Assembly (NCBI RefSeq): GCF_014356525.2
Contig: NC_052506.1
Location: 10,089,172 to 10,153,171, forward strand
Reading direction: 5' to 3'
DNA from: Nilaparvata lugens
Lineage: Eukaryota > Arthropoda > Insecta > Hemiptera > Delphacidae
Length of the DNA: 64,000 nt
A model generated the notes under the pieces. The model had not been told where the DNA came from and did no database searches. It saw only the letters and a program-made list of their open reading frames with translations. Below are positions 48,614 to 61,064 of the stretch, piece by piece. Made by a program: the position numbers and the translations under genes. How positions within the stretch are numbered: position 1 is the stretch's first letter; the number at the start of each line of letters is the position of its first letter.

Positions 48614-49153
48614 TTAAAATTGGATAATCTTTTTCAATATAATTGTTAATCATTATAAGAGTGAGAATAGTGGCAACTGAAATTTTTAAGTGGTCTAATA
48701 AGCAAGTTATGGGTTGTTGAAAGTGCTCACTCCGTTTTCTTTCCAGATCATAAACGGTTTCGTATTTCCCATTGGAGTTTTTTTAATACATTCAGTAATC
48801 ATTGGCTTTCTTCTAATATGCGTTTTTTCACGATTGATGCCAAAATGAACAAGTTATCAAATTTACAAAAAATGTTACTTTTTTATTTATGAACGATATG
48901 GGGAATAAAATGTTTTAGTTTGGGAAGGTACATTTTTCGAATTTTTTTCGAAGTTCTAATAATATAGTCGAAACCGTTTATGATCTGGAAAGAAAACGGA
49001 ATCTGAAAAGTTAGCACTTCAACAACCCATAACTCGCTTATTAGATCACTTAAAAATTTCAGTTGCCACTTTTCTCACTCTTATAATGATATTAACAATT
49101 ATATTGAAAAAGATTATCCAATTTAAATAATGAAAAAAAGGACCGAACAGCCA
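48614..49153. mobile_element. TTAA foldback family, end-truncated copy
   Basis: Closely matches 46190-46730 throughout, including the interior. The outer left end (TTAAGGTTGTTC) is missing and the right end is altered to GGACCGAACAGCC. Confidence 0.82.
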
Positions 49154-49312
49154 TAAATAATAATTGAATGCTCTTGTAGAATTGCTGTCTATTGGGGTTT
49201 GGTGAGATAGATCCAGTTCGAAAACAAAACTGAACGATGACAATCGATTGTATAGCTGTGTACTCTTTGATAAAATATAGTATATATAATAAATATAATA
49301 TATAAAATATAT

Positions 49313-49952
49313 GACCGAGCGAAGTGAGGCCTAAGATTCAAGTCGACGGTTTGGCATTTCTCTTGATGTTTAAATGTTTTTATGTTGCGCATTTACGGCG
49401 AAACGCCGTAATAGATTTTCATGAAATTTGACAGGCATGTTCCTTTTTTAATTGCGCGTCGACGAATATACAATGTTTTTTGAAATTTTGCATTCCAAGG
49501 AAAATATAAAAGGAAAAAGGAGCCTCCTTCATACGCCAATATTAGAGTAAAAATCAGACTATAGAGTTATTCATCATAAATCAGCTGTTTAGTGGACTAT
49601 AATACTACCTGTTCAAAAAAATCGAACATCTTGAAAACGTATCTTTCCATCAACGTTAGTTGTTGACAGTTGACTATAATACTACCCGTTCAAAAACATC
49701 GAGCATCTTGAAAATGTATCTTTCCATCAACATTGTAGACAGTTGCAGCCAGACCTGATAACAGCGCTCACACTCACATTCCTTGACGACACGTCACGGT
49801 ACGATAGGACAGAGAGCTCTATGTTTATTTAGGATTTTTTCTAGACATTTTAAATTGATAAATTATTTATTAATTTTTGAATTTATTTATTAATTTTAAC
49901 AGAAGAATGTAACTTACTGAGCGCGAGGCCTACTGTTCACAGAACTACTAGT
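49313..49952 (+). mobile_element. GACCGAGCG dispersed element
   Basis: Starts GACCGAGCGAAGTGAGGCCT and ends AGAACTACTAGT. Contains TCAGCTG, AAATCGAACATCTTGAAAAC twice and CAGCGCTCACACTCACATTC. Confidence 0.8.
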
Positions 49953-50244
49953 CTTTGATAAGTGACAATGAGAAAGATTTTGTGATGATTGAGGTTAGGA
50001 CGTTCAAGTCATTCAGAATATTTAGGAACAGTTTGGGATGTGCCTGTTGATCCTCCACCAAATCATAAAATAGAAAAAAGAATTTTGTATCATTGAATCA
50101 ATAAATGATAGTGATGATAGTAATATTCTCAGATCGCTGCTTTCATCATGCATTGCTCCAAGTTATCACTAGAATCGTCAATATAGCGTTGATAATAACC
50201 ACCTAGTGTTTCTTAAATAAGGGTCTACAGGACCCTTAGAAAGA

Positions 50245-51183
50245 CCAAGGTTAGATAGATTAGAAAGACCAAAAACTCTTCTCAAAGCTTTCTTTTGAGA
50301 TCTGAAATTAGATCTGAATTTAGTCTCATTCATCTTGGAAGGTTTTTGAATGTAATTCAACTCGAATATTTGGATAGCATGAAATAATTTTACCAAGAGT
50401 GACGCATTATTGCAATATATCTGTCAACATTATTCTTTATTTTTTATTGGTTCATACAAAAAGTACATCAACAAAATAATAGAGAGAAAACATGAGGTAA
50501 CCTTGTGCTATTCCTCTCCAAGGTTAGATAGATTAGAAAGACCAAAAACTCTTCTCAAAGCTTTCTTTTGAGATCTGAAATTAGATCTGAATTTAGTCTC
50601 ATTCATCTTGGAAGGTTTTCAAATGTAATTCACATTGAGTGAATTTAAAAACAAGAAACTTAAAATAAATTCAGTTCTGAACAGCTGTAAATAAGTAATA
50701 GTGAGTAGGTTTTTGATTTTGTATTCAAATTTTTCAAATAAGTGCAATATTTCTAAAGTTTTTCATCTATTATGATACATTCTGTGATTTATTTAGAGAA
50801 TAACATCAACCTTCAAAATTCAAAATGTTCAAATAATTATTCCTGGACCGAAAATCAAGTGACGAAGCAGTGTGTGATTACATAACCTTAACTTTTGGAC
50901 AACATTAACATTCTATCAAAATTTTTGGAGGGAAATAGAACAGGCTCAGCCTAGTTTTTCCTCTAATGTCATAATTGTATTATGATTATAGTGTTTTATA
51001 CAATAAATGAATGAATAAATGAATTCAACTAGAATATTTGGATAGCATGAAATAATTTTACCAAGAGTGACACATCATTGTAATATATATCTGTAAATTT
51101 TATTCTTTATTGGTTCATACAATAAGTACATCAACAAAATGATAGAGAGAAAACATGAGGTAACCTTGTGCTATTCCTCTCCC
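50245..51183. repeat. 273-bp tandem duplication, second copy split by a SINE-like insertion
   Basis: Copy 1 is 50245-50517 and starts CCAAGGTTAGATAGATTAGA. Copy 2 starts at 50518, breaks at 50632 and resumes at 51028 with ACTAGAATATTTGGATAGCA. Confidence 0.92.
50633..51021 (+). mobile_element. SINE-like element, full length 389 bp, AATTCA target duplication
   Basis: Flanked by AATTCA at 50627-50632 and 51022-51027; copy 1 of the host duplication has one AATTCA at 50354. Hairpin TTTTTGGAGGGAAATAGAAC / AGTTTTTCCTC, tail (AATGAATA)n. Confidence 0.88.
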
Positions 51184-51300
51184 AAATTTAGATAACGTTA
51201 CACATAGTCCGAAATAGGTTGAGTCTTGTAGTTGTTCACTTTACAAAATTTTCAAAACTGCTTTTCTGCTCATCAATTTCACTATCCATGACGAACTGCT
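51095..51300 (-). mobile_element. SINE-like element
   Basis: Minus: CAACCTATTTCGGACTATGT, AAATTTGGGAGAGGAATAGC, tail at TTGTATGAACCAATAAAG. Its left part belongs to the 273-bp duplicated unit. Confidence 0.7.
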
Positions 51301-51985
51301 AGTTGATAACTCGATTTTGAACTATTTTTGACGACACTACAGTCTAATTAGGAGTGTTTTGATTCGATTAAACATGTCTAATTCGATATTCAATTCAATT
51401 CAGTTTATTAAAAACACACAAAACAAGACAAAACAAAATAACAAAGAATTACAAAACAAATAAAATACAATAAAATGTTACAAATATGAAAAACTATGGG
51501 CTTTGTGGTTGGGTGTGTTGGAGAAGAGAAAAAAAGAGAGGAAGATACCTTAGCCAACTATGGTTTCCCATGTATCTAAACATGTAATATTGAACTATTG
51601 TTTTTCCTCCATTTCGAACTATATTTCGAACTTGTTTTCCATTTTGAACTATGTAGACTGTAATGTCGTCAAATATTTCAAAATCAAATTACTTTTCTAC
51701 CTTGATCTTTCACTACTAAACTAGTCATACAAGATTCAGTGGAATCTCGTAGAGGGAACCAAAGTGTCACAATGATAGGAGATGGATAGGCATCGTTAAA
51801 AAGCCCCAGACAAACCTCGTAAGCGCTAATAAAAATGATCACATCTCTCATTTAATGCAAACTTGTACGATTTACGATCTTGAAAGAGGCGCGACTACAC
51901 ACAGGAATAGGAGTCATAAAGGCGATAATAAAACTGAATAGTGAGTAGACCGATGAATAAACCCGGACAAGAGCGAGAAGGAGGG
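51300..51985. other. intron segment, nothing recognised
   Basis: A stretch near 51396-51480, CAATTCAGTTTATTAAAAAC then many ACAAAA words, may be an old retroelement tail. No gene. Confidence 0.4.
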
Positions 51986-52320
51986 GGAAAGGAGTGAATA
52001 AAAATGAAGGCAAGAGGAGGAGGGTATGAGGAAGAGGATAGGAGATGGGAATAGGATGATAGGACTAGGTGGTGGTGGAGAGGGAGGAGTAGGAGGAGGA
52101 GGAGGAGGAGATGATGAAGAAGATATAAGAACGGGGAAGATAGGATAGATAGGGATAGTATGAAGAGGAATAGGATAGGAGGAGAAGGAGGAAAAAGAAG
52201 AGAGAAGAGTTGGTGGAGATTAGAAAAAGATGGAGGAATGATATATGGATTAGAAGGAAGAAGAAAAAATGTAACCATAAAGCAAGGAAAGAAGAGGATA
52301 AAGGAGAAGGAGGAGATAGA
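51985..52320 (+). repeat. purine-rich low-complexity tract
   Basis: Plus strand almost only A and G with GGAGGAGGAGG clusters. AGATATAAGAACGGGGAAGA occurs at about 52121 and 52326. Confidence 0.85.
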
Positions 52321-53920
52321 GAAGAAGATATAAGAACGGGGAAGATAGGATAGTTAGGGATAGGATAGGAGGGATATGAGGAAGATGTGTTTACTTTGTT
52401 GAATAGAATGAGGAAGTAAAAACAGAATGAGAGGTAGATGTAACAGCCAAAGGTATTAAGGAAATAAAGAATGAGGTAGAAAAAAGAGGTAGTAGATATT
52501 ACAGCCAAAGATGTAGAAGAGATAGAGAATGAGGTAGAGGGTGAAAAAAGAGAGAGAAAAAAGGGAGAAACCAGCTAAAGATGTATGAAGATGTAGATAT
52601 GTGAGGGGAAAGGAGATGTGCTTTATCTGATGAAGAGAATGAGGTATTGAAAACAGAAAGAGAGGTAGATGTAACAGCCAAAGGTGTGGAAGAAATAAAG
52701 AATGAGGTAGAAAAAAGAGGTAGTAGATATTACAGCCAAAGACGTAGAAGAAATGGAGAATGAGGTAGAGAGTGAAAAAAGAGAGAGAAAAGAGGGAGAA
52801 ACCAGCTAAAGATGTAGAAGATATATTGAAAAATGAGGGTAAAATAGATGTGCTTTCTTTGATGAAGAGAATGAGGTAGTGAAAACAGAATGAGAGGTAG
52901 ATATAACAGCCAAAGGTGTTGAAGAAATAAAGAATGAGTTAGAAAAAATAGGTAGTAGATATTACAGCCAAAGATGTAGAAGAGATAGAGAATGAGGTAG
53001 AGGGTGAAAAAAGAGAGAGAAAATAGGAAGAAACCAGCTAAAGATGTAGAAGAAATAATGAAGAATGAGGGGAAAGAAGATGTGTTTTCTTTGTTGAAGA
53101 GAATGAGGGAGTGAAAACAGAAAGAGAGGTAGATGTAACAGCCAAAGGTGTTGAGGAAATAAAGAATGAGGTAGAAAAAAGAGGTAGTAGATATTACAGC
53201 CAAAGATGAAGAAGAAATTGAGAATGAGGTAGGGATTGAAAAAAGAGAGAGAAAATAGGAAGAAAGTAGCTAAAGATGTAGAAGAAATAATGAAGAATGA
53301 GGGGAAAGAAGATGTGTTTTCTTTGTTGAATAGAATGAGGAGTTAAAAACAGAATGAGAGGTGGATGTAACAGCCAAATGTGTTGAGGAAATAAAGAATG
53401 AGGTAGAAAAAAGAGGTAGTAGATATTACAGCCAAAGATGTAGAAGAAATGGAGAATGAGGTAGAGATTGAAAAAAGAGAGAGAAAATAGGAAGAAAGTA
53501 GCTAAAGATGTAGAAGAAATAATGGAGAATGAGGGAAAAAAGATGTGCTTTCTTTGATGAGGAGAATGAGGTATTGAAAACAGAAAGAGAGGTAGATGTA
53601 ACAGCCAAAGATGTAGAAGAAATAGAGAATGAGGTAGAGAGAAAGGTAGATATTACAGCCAAAGATTTAAAAGAAATAGAGAATGAGTTAGAGAGTAAAG
53701 AAAACAGAAGAAGACATAGAGAAAACAGCGAAAGATGTAGAAGAAATGGAGAATGAGGTAGGAAGTGGGGAAAACAGAAGAAGACATAGAGAAAACAGCG
53801 AAAGATGTCGAAGAAATTGAGAATGAGGTAGAGAGTGGAGAAAACAGAAAAATATTTAGAGAAAACAGCTAAAGATGTCGAAGAAATAGGGAATGAGAGG
53901 AAGAAGATGTTGTGCTTTCT
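52320..53920 (+). repeat. purine-rich tandem array, about 232-bp unit with shorter sub-units
   Basis: GATGTAACAGCCAAAG-type words recur near 52437, 52669, 52899, 53136, 53366 and 53598. Sub-units of roughly 60-70 bp around AGCCAAAGATGTAGAAGAAA then GAGAATGAGGTAGAG occur inside and dominate after 53600. In the plus frame 53529-53756 the unit reads EVDVTAKDVEEIENEVE, and then a variant. Most units carry frameshifts or stops. Confidence 0.88.
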
Positions 53921-53939
53921 TTATGGCTAAAGATGAATA

Positions 53940-54420
53940 GGGTCAGTAGGAAGTGACGTAAGAGCCCGGCAGGCGCCCTCCCCCCTCCCCAATGCCCAGG
54001 CCCCCTTTTCCATCGCAAATAGTAATAAAGGGGCCAAGTCTGAGAGAGCGATGAGCAGCTCCAGAAGAATAACTTGCATTTCTCCCATCCAGTCCGAGCC
54101 CCGGGTCGACGCCGCCACCGCCACTATGATTGCGATGACACTACCAGGATTCCCCCCCCCACCACCAACACCCACTAACAACCAAGAAACTACTACTAGT
54201 GGCATTGGCGTCCAAAGCGATCGACTTTCGATAGCCGTCCAACAAAAGAAACGTCTGGAACCTGTCTGTGTCTGCCAGAAAACTGCACTCCACCATCCTG
54301 CGTCTTCATGTACTTCATCTGTTTTCGATTTTGCCAGCAACCAGCAAACGGCACATGGCACGAGTGCCCCATCAATTCCCGTTCCGAATTTCGAATCGGA
54401 GAGCTTGTACTAAACTCCCA
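53940..54420. promoter_or_regulatory. GC-rich, CpG-containing island, possible promoter or non-coding exon
   Basis: Sharp rise in GC relative to the flanks, with GTGACGTAAG (CRE-like), CCCCGGGTCGACGCCGCC and a poly-C run. Open frames overlap on both strands (plus 54051-54413, minus 54361-53927), which fits base composition better than two genes. Function is inference only. Confidence 0.3.
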
Positions 54421-54754
54421 GCATCCATCTATGTGCGGTGGTCCATTTCCTATAAGTTGCTACTACGATCGAGACTGGATATCTGCCTTCTTTTTGTTCA
54501 AAAGAAAGTTTCACTAGTAGATTATCACCTGTTTCACAATAAATTTCATGAAAGCTGATTGAACTAACAATTATGTTTCTGAAAGTAATGTTTTTTTTTG
54601 TCATAGTCTGATAGTCATTCAATTTCAGCTTTTTTACATCCATGAAATCAAGCCGGTAAACAGCTGATTGTAGAACAAAAAAACATATGATTCTCATTAC
54701 AGCTTACTCTACTGTAATGAAGCCATATGTTTCCTTTACAGTCGAGTATGTTTC

Positions 54755-55140
54755 CTAGTAGTCCAGTCAAGGAAAGGTTATAGAGGGAAAAGTTGAGAAG
54801 ACAATTTTTGACCCCGCAGTTCTGTTTAGGGTAGTAAGGAGGTAGACATAAAAAAAAAGTATGAAGGAGATATAAAAAAGTTGTGAAATGAATATTGTAG
54901 AAAATTATGTAAGCTTCAATTTGTTATATGACAATCAAGTCCTTAGGATACATAGTTTTTGAGTTTCATGCGAGAAACCAAAAAATGGTACCTTTAAACC
55001 ACCCCCACCCCCTTAGCACAGGGGGTAGGGGTGGGGACTTTTGATATGTTTACCTCCTAATCACCCCTGCGGTGTCAGGAATTGTCTTCCCAACTTTTCC
55101 CTCTATACCCTTTTTTGAGCATTCATTGCCTGGACTATAG
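54755..55140. mobile_element. foldback with TAGTCCAG...GGAAAAGTT arms
   Basis: TAGTCCAGTCAAGGAAAGG and ATAGAGGGAAAAGTTG are mirrored by CAACTTTTCCCTCTATACCC to ATTGCCTGGACTA. The right part holds the GGGGGTAGGGGTGGGGAC block shared with 39022-39390. Confidence 0.78.
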
Positions 55141-55144
55141 TTCC

Positions 55145-55750
55145 AAAATAGAAACAGAAAAACTGCTACAAAAACCGCCTTTTAGCGCTCCAGGTGGAAG
55201 TTTTGTCAACTACAATCAAGAAATTCCTGATTCGAAACTTGTAAACTAGGTTATATGTTTATAGAATGCATAAGTGCCTTCACTTAGAAAGAAGACTTGT
55301 TAAAGTTCCGGTGTATTCTACCAGTACACACTTCAACCACTATAGTTGATGTTGCATGTCATTTAATTTAGAAGCAACTTTGTAAGCAGTGACTTAGCAA
55401 TAGGCAGGACCGTGCCAATTTTCAATGACAATTTCCATGGTCATTTTTCTAAAAAGCAGTACTTATGAATTGAACTAGAAGCTGCAAGGTATAAACCCAG
55501 TAGAAAAACCCATAACTAAGGTTGAACTCGTACAGTAACTTGTTGAAAGAGATTGAGAGAAACTGAACGTTTTGACATTTATAATTTGAAGGGTTGAATG
55601 AATTGAAAAACAAATATTTCAATGAAATTGGATTTGAAATTTATTATTCAGACATCTATTCAGATTGAGCAGAATTGATTTCAGACATAAGAATGAGGCA
55701 TCAGGTATATCAGGATTAACTATCCCGTGAATAGATGAGTAAATTAACTG
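55145..55750. other. intron segment, nothing recognised
   Basis: No gene or clear repeat. Confidence 0.4.
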
Positions 55751-55755
55751 TTAAG

Positions 55756-55935
55756 CCCTGCACATACACACATCGATTTTTGTTGGTACGATATTTTGCC
55801 GTCCTTATGAATTATATAAGATTAAACGGAACTTGACAAACATAATCTGTTTGAAATCCTCTGTTCAATCTAATAGAATTTATATGGACGGCAAAATATC
55901 GTACCAACAAAAATCGTTGTGACTGTAGCTAGCCT
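55756..55935. mobile_element. MITE with CGATTTTTGTTGGTACGATA arms
   Basis: CGATTTTTGTTGGTACGATA then TTTTGCCGTCC is mirrored by GGACGGCAAAATATCGTACC then AACAAAAATCG. The core AAACGGAACTTGACAAACAT is shared with the MITE at 28789, which has unrelated arms. Confidence 0.85.
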
Positions 55936-56448
55936 TACTAGCCTAAGATCCTAACAATATAATCATTTAACATTTTTCAGCCTGAGAATTTTTCAATAAT
56001 GTCGGTTTGTAGATTAGAACTGAATTCAGGGATTTGAAGACGTTCATAATTAATGGAAAATCGTTCTTGATATTTAATGCTGAGAAAATTTTTCATTTTA
56101 TAGATGATTCTTTTTTAATTGGAAAATCTATTCCCTTGTGAAAGTAATGGACAAGAAATATGTTCTACACTAATTGACGGTCAAAAGTTAGTTCCAATCT
56201 CAAAGTCATCGCCACATCTTGTAACTAAATTTTCAAGTTGAAGATTAGTTCGCCAGTAGGCTTATCTGTTTGACCCAGTTTCCTTGTTAGGCCTTGATCC
56301 AATAAACTTTCGATTTCCCTTCAGGCTCATTCTTCATGCAAAAGTAATGGATGCTGCATCCTGTACAACACAAAGTATTTTAATCAGTCCAAGTCGGCTT
56401 GAAACTATAGCACATAGAAACCTGGACATGTTAATTCTTAAACGCGAA

Positions 56449-56725
56449 GTTTGATAACTTTTTTGTAGGAATTTTATCGTAATAGAGTTGCCTCAATAGT
56501 TGATACTCGATTTGCCTCAATCGTTTCAATCAAAAACTAATGAATCTTTATCGAAACTAATAGGAATGAAACTAATGAAACTAATTTCATTGAAACTAAT
56601 AGGAATCTTCATCGAGACTAATAGAAAGTTTGAAAACTTTCTGTAGGAATTTTATCGTAATAGAGTTGCCTCAATAGATCTAATCACATACTAATGAATC
56701 TTCATCGAAACTAATAGGAATGCAC
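56449..56725. repeat. imperfect tandem duplication, about 180-bp unit
   Basis: TAGGAATTTTATCGTAATAG then AGTTGCCTCAATAG occurs near 56467 and 56644. The short word GAAACTAATAGGAAT repeats within each. Confidence 0.8.
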
Positions 56726-57039
56726 CACATTTCTTATACCTGTACGCGTATAATACAGAGTGTGTTACTGAAAATATATACTTCTTTGTCAACAGTCAAC
56801 AAACATTTTTACTGAGATCCTAGCCTCCTGTATTCTTTTACCTATTGACGAGCATTGAACAAAAAGATAGAATTATCTCAATTCCTAATAAATTATCATA
56901 GTCTTAGCAAAATTCAAAACGAATCATCTAATTCTTTGACGTCAATTTGATTTCAAATAATTTGTCAACAGTCAACAAACAGTTTTATCGATTCATTTGC
57001 TATTTTCTCGTTTTCCTGAAAGTAATCCAACATTGCAAG

Positions 57040-57310
57040 AAGTGGTGTTGCCAAATCGGTTGACGTGCACGAATCTGTGTGCCAGCCAAAGTGGAGAACT
57101 ATGAGTGAAGTGAAATCGAGTAGGAGCTGCCCGTCCATACGGTTCGTTTCAATTTAAAATTCCCAAGCGGGGTAGTTGGCATTGGCGTGCTCTGTGTCTG
57201 TGTGACGCGGTAAAATCTCGTTTTGTAGCGAGACTAAAAGCAGCCGACATCAAAGAGCAGCTTTGTCCCCAGAGTGATGAAGAGCAATGTAAACAGAGCT
57301 TCGGGATTAT
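57040..57310. other. GC-richer unique patch, possible exon or regulatory DNA
   Basis: Unique moderate-GC sequence without repeat signature, with a donor-like GCG|GTAAAATC near 57209 on the plus strand. No ORF of note. Could be a non-coding first exon. Confidence 0.25.
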
Positions 57311-57949
57311 ACAGCCTCTTCAGCTGTTCATTTCTCCATTCCACTTTCGGGCTCTAACATGTTTGCGCAACAGTTGAACTAGAAAGTCGAAACACATAGC
57401 CAACACTCACTAATTAATTGAATCATCGCGATAGGTGATGCGTTAAAGTAATCAAAAAAGGGTTTAATTTTGTCAATCTAGTTGATGTAATAAAGTTGGC
57501 ACAAAGCTATGTACAAGAAAATTTCCTGGTAATTTATGGTTATTTTGGTTTTTAAGGGTAAAAATTTAATTGATTTAAATAATTTAAATTATTTAATTTA
57601 AATAGTCATTAATTTAAAATTTAATAAAATATAAAAAAATTAAGAAGGAAAGTATAATTTTTTTCTAATCAGAAAAGCTGAGGATATTCAAGGTAAATTG
57701 AAAATTGAAGAATATGCTAATTGATAGTGACTGAATATAAAATTTGTGATAGCTTAAATTTCAGTGAAAATTGATGATGAATCATAATTCAATGTATGAT
57801 TCACTAATGTGTTCATGATGTATCCATGAATAAATAATAAATCACATTTATGTGAGCTGACTGTGATGAAATGAAACACACTTTTCACCATTTAATATTG
57901 TGACTTACTAGTTTTCAATGGATGTAGAACAATACAGTTTATTCTTTTT

Positions 57950-58575
57950 GACCGAGCGAAGTGAGGTCTAAGATTCAAGTCGACGGTTTTGAATTTCTCT
58001 TTATGTTTATATGTTTATATTTATGTTTACATGTTTCGCATTTACAGCGAAACGCAGCAATAGATTTTCATGAAATTTGACAGGTATGTTCATTTTTGAA
58101 TTTCGCGTCGACGTATACATAAGTTTTTTTTTAATTTTGCATTTTAGGGATGATACAAAAGGAAAAGGAGTCTCCTTCGAACGCCAATATTACCGTAAAA
58201 ATCAGACTTTAGAATTATTCATCATAAATCAGCTGTGGATTATTAATTGCATGCAATTAATATATCAATGTAACTTTGTAAAAAGACAGCTGTCGTGTGG
58301 ACTATTAATTGCAAGCGATGAGGCATGCTACTCGAAGTAGCATATTATTTTCTCCCGACTTTTCTTTGCTTTCAACTCGGAAAGCTTTTGATGATAGTAG
58401 CATAGTTGTTTACAAGAAATTATTGTCAATATAACAACCCAAACAGCCATTGGTTGTTTACACACCGATATCTTGCCGACACGTCAGGACAGGACATAAT
58501 TCACTCCGATGGACAGTATTAAAGGAGGCTGTGGTTTTTAACTGCGCGAGGTCTACTGTTCACAGAGCTACTAGT
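57950..58575 (+). mobile_element. GACCGAGCG dispersed element
   Basis: Starts GACCGAGCGAAGTGAGGTCT and ends CACAGAGCTACTAGT. The middle is rearranged relative to the 8103 and 49313 copies after CAGCTG. Confidence 0.8.
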
Positions 58576-60225
58576 AGAATAATATTATTAATGTAGGAAA
58601 TTCCAATCAGAAACTGGGAAGAAATTGAATAGGGTTGTTAAAACTGAACATGATATTGAGTAATTGGTAACTCCATAAACCTAGGCTACATAGATCGAGC
58701 CAGTAAATCATCATTATTTATTCTGTTGATGATCACGAGGTACATATTTTCATACGCCACGGTTCTAACTGTAGTGGACGAAAAAGTTTGACAAATATAA
58801 GAACAAAACTGGAAATTTGATGAATATTCCAATGACTGAGATTAAAAAAAACTCTTTGAATAATGTGATTTTCATGTGGGAATAGAACAAGAACGTCTGC
58901 AAATTCATGAACAGAATTAATTTGTCAAGTTTAATTTCTCTTATCTTGGGAGCTATCATCGATTGTCGAACATGTAAGACACGCTTTGAAATAGTGTGAA
59001 TACGTGGCATAATGACGTCCTGAAGGAGGTCCATAAAAGCTGTCAGATTTCGCGATGTAAACTGAAAATACGCCGATAATCGTTTTCTTGCATGTCTCGC
59101 TGTGTCGCGGAACGAGTATTTTCGGGAGTCAACGACTGGCGTCGATGGGGGTTTGTCGAGTCCAGGAGGTCCCTGGAAAACAGGGTGGAACAACACTGAA
59201 AATACCCGACTTGATTGAAGAGTCGGTTGACTCAATTCGAACAAAGATTTGATTCATGTGGAGCAAACCAGTGGCGTGATCGTCACAGTAGAATCGTTCG
59301 TCGTGTGACGGGAGTCACGACGGTTGGAGTGACGGGGGGTGGCGTTGATCGTCATTCACCATTGATTGGCTTCACTAAGCGAGTTCTCCAATCCCCTTAC
59401 CCCATCTCCCAACCCTCATCACTTCACAAAACTGCAAAACCCCGAGCGACTTCCCATGTTTATATCGATGCAGTTTTTCACAGATCTCAATAAGTCTGAC
59501 TTGGTTTATGAGGGGGAATGAGTATGAGATCCGTGTGGACATACTGGACTACAGAGTATTTCACGCCGGAAAGAAGTATTAGATGTGATCAATATGAATT
59601 CAGCTTGAAATTATTGGTATCGAAAGTCTTGAAGCTGTTGAATGAAGTCTATATTAGCATTGTTACTGATAAAAGCAGCTTAGGTAAGGAGTGGATTCTT
59701 AAACTTATAGGTACGCGAGATTTGTATTTCCACAGGCCAGTGCTCAATTATTCAAGAAGTCTTATTTAAAAAAAATCTGGTGTGGCGCACACACACAACT
59801 TTCCTTGCCGTTATGAAAATTGATCACCTGACGCTAGTGTTCCCGCGCATCTCAAGTCTACTACTATTCAGAGATCTGAGCCAGGTGGTGACAGGACAAT
59901 AACGCTGGAAACACACGAGGTCTGCTGTCTCTTCATAGTGAATGATTTAATAAAATCAACAGTTAGTTGTCAATAATTTGCAATTGAAATAATCATATTT
60001 TCTCGAATTTAGAGCTTATTTTCAATTTTAGGTGAAAATGTTACTGAACATTGATTGTAGAGATTTTCATGCTCAATCTTTTCCACTTTAAATTTGTTGT
60101 TCAAATTGTATCTGAAGCCTGATAATTGGGAATCTAAAATCAAACTTTGCATAGATGGGGCGGAGCTCCTGAAATTTTTACGGATATGGGACTTATGGCA
60201 GTTGATAGATCTTATCAATGACTAA
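58576..60225. other. intron segment with a moderate-GC island at 59040-59420
   Basis: A minus frame at 59244-58765 (159 codons) and a plus frame at 59215-59493 flank the island. I recognise no domain in either. GTCGCGGAACGAGTATTTTC and ACGGGGGGTGGCG-type sequence suggests non-repeat DNA. Confidence 0.3.
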
Positions 60226-60227
60226 TT

Positions 60228-60597
60228 TAGGTATGAATTTGATAAAAATCGTTGGAGCCGTTTTCGAAAAAATCGCGAAAAACCCTGTTTTTGACAACAT
60301 TTTCGCCATTTTAGCCGCCATCTTTAATTGAATTTGATCGAAATTGTTCGTGTCGGATCCTTATATTGTAAGGACCTTAAGTTCCAAATTTCAAGTCATT
60401 CCGTTGATTGGGAGATGAGATATTGTGTACACAGACGCACATACATTCATACACACACACATAAATACCAACACCCAAAAACCACTTTTTTGGACTCAGG
60501 GGAACTTGAAACGTATAGAAATTTACAAATTTGGGTACCTTAATTTTTTTCGGAAAGCAATACTTTCCTTACCTATGGTAATAGGGCAAGGAAAGTA
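60228..60597 (+). repeat. dispersed repeat, complete relative of the window-start repeat
   Basis: Contains ATCGTTGGAGCCGTTTTCGA (60248), CGCCATTTTAGCCGCCATCT, CACAGACGCACATACA and the closing hairpin 60562-60596, where ACTTTCCTT pairs with AAGGAAAGT. Confidence 0.8.
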
Positions 60598-60599
60598 AA

Positions 60600-61060
60600 A
60601 ATTGAAAAAAATTCTCGATTTTCCCAGAAAACTCCTGGTTTATAAAAACCAATTCGGATTAAATTTAGTAGACAAACAGCCCACGGCAAATCAAATTCAG
60701 GTTTGAAGCATTATGTCCATTTGTCACAGTTGAACAATAACACGTCTATGGAGAGCTATTTCGAATTTTAAAAGTTTATTTGAGGGTTCCGAGAGATGGT
60801 ACGTTACTCATGATTCAATGCTGAATTCAATATCAGCTGATAGTTGCAGTGATAGTAGTTTTAATTTTTCTGCTCAAAATTTTCAAGTTTATTTCAATAT
60901 TATTGAAACTTTCGGATTGTTTAGTGTTATTTCCGGCTCTTATCAACCCTTCGAAATTCAAAATTCATCAGTCATATCTCGAATACGTATTCTCTGAGTG
61001 TTAATCTTTGGTGAAAACAGAAATTTTAAACTTAACTTCACTTTGGACTATTTATGTGCC
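60600..61060. other. intron segment, nothing recognised
   Basis: AT-rich unique sequence. No gene. Confidence 0.4.
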
Positions 61061-61064
61061 AAAA

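Noticed and set aside
51895..53662. Long minus-strand Ser/Leu/Phe-rich frames that look like membrane proteins
   Set aside because: They are the complement of the purine-rich tandem array; the hydrophobic composition follows from the base bias.
58765..59244. 159-codon minus frame as a mib1 or other gene exon
   Set aside because: No resemblance to Mib1 domains and no other recognisable motif; splice context is not convincing.
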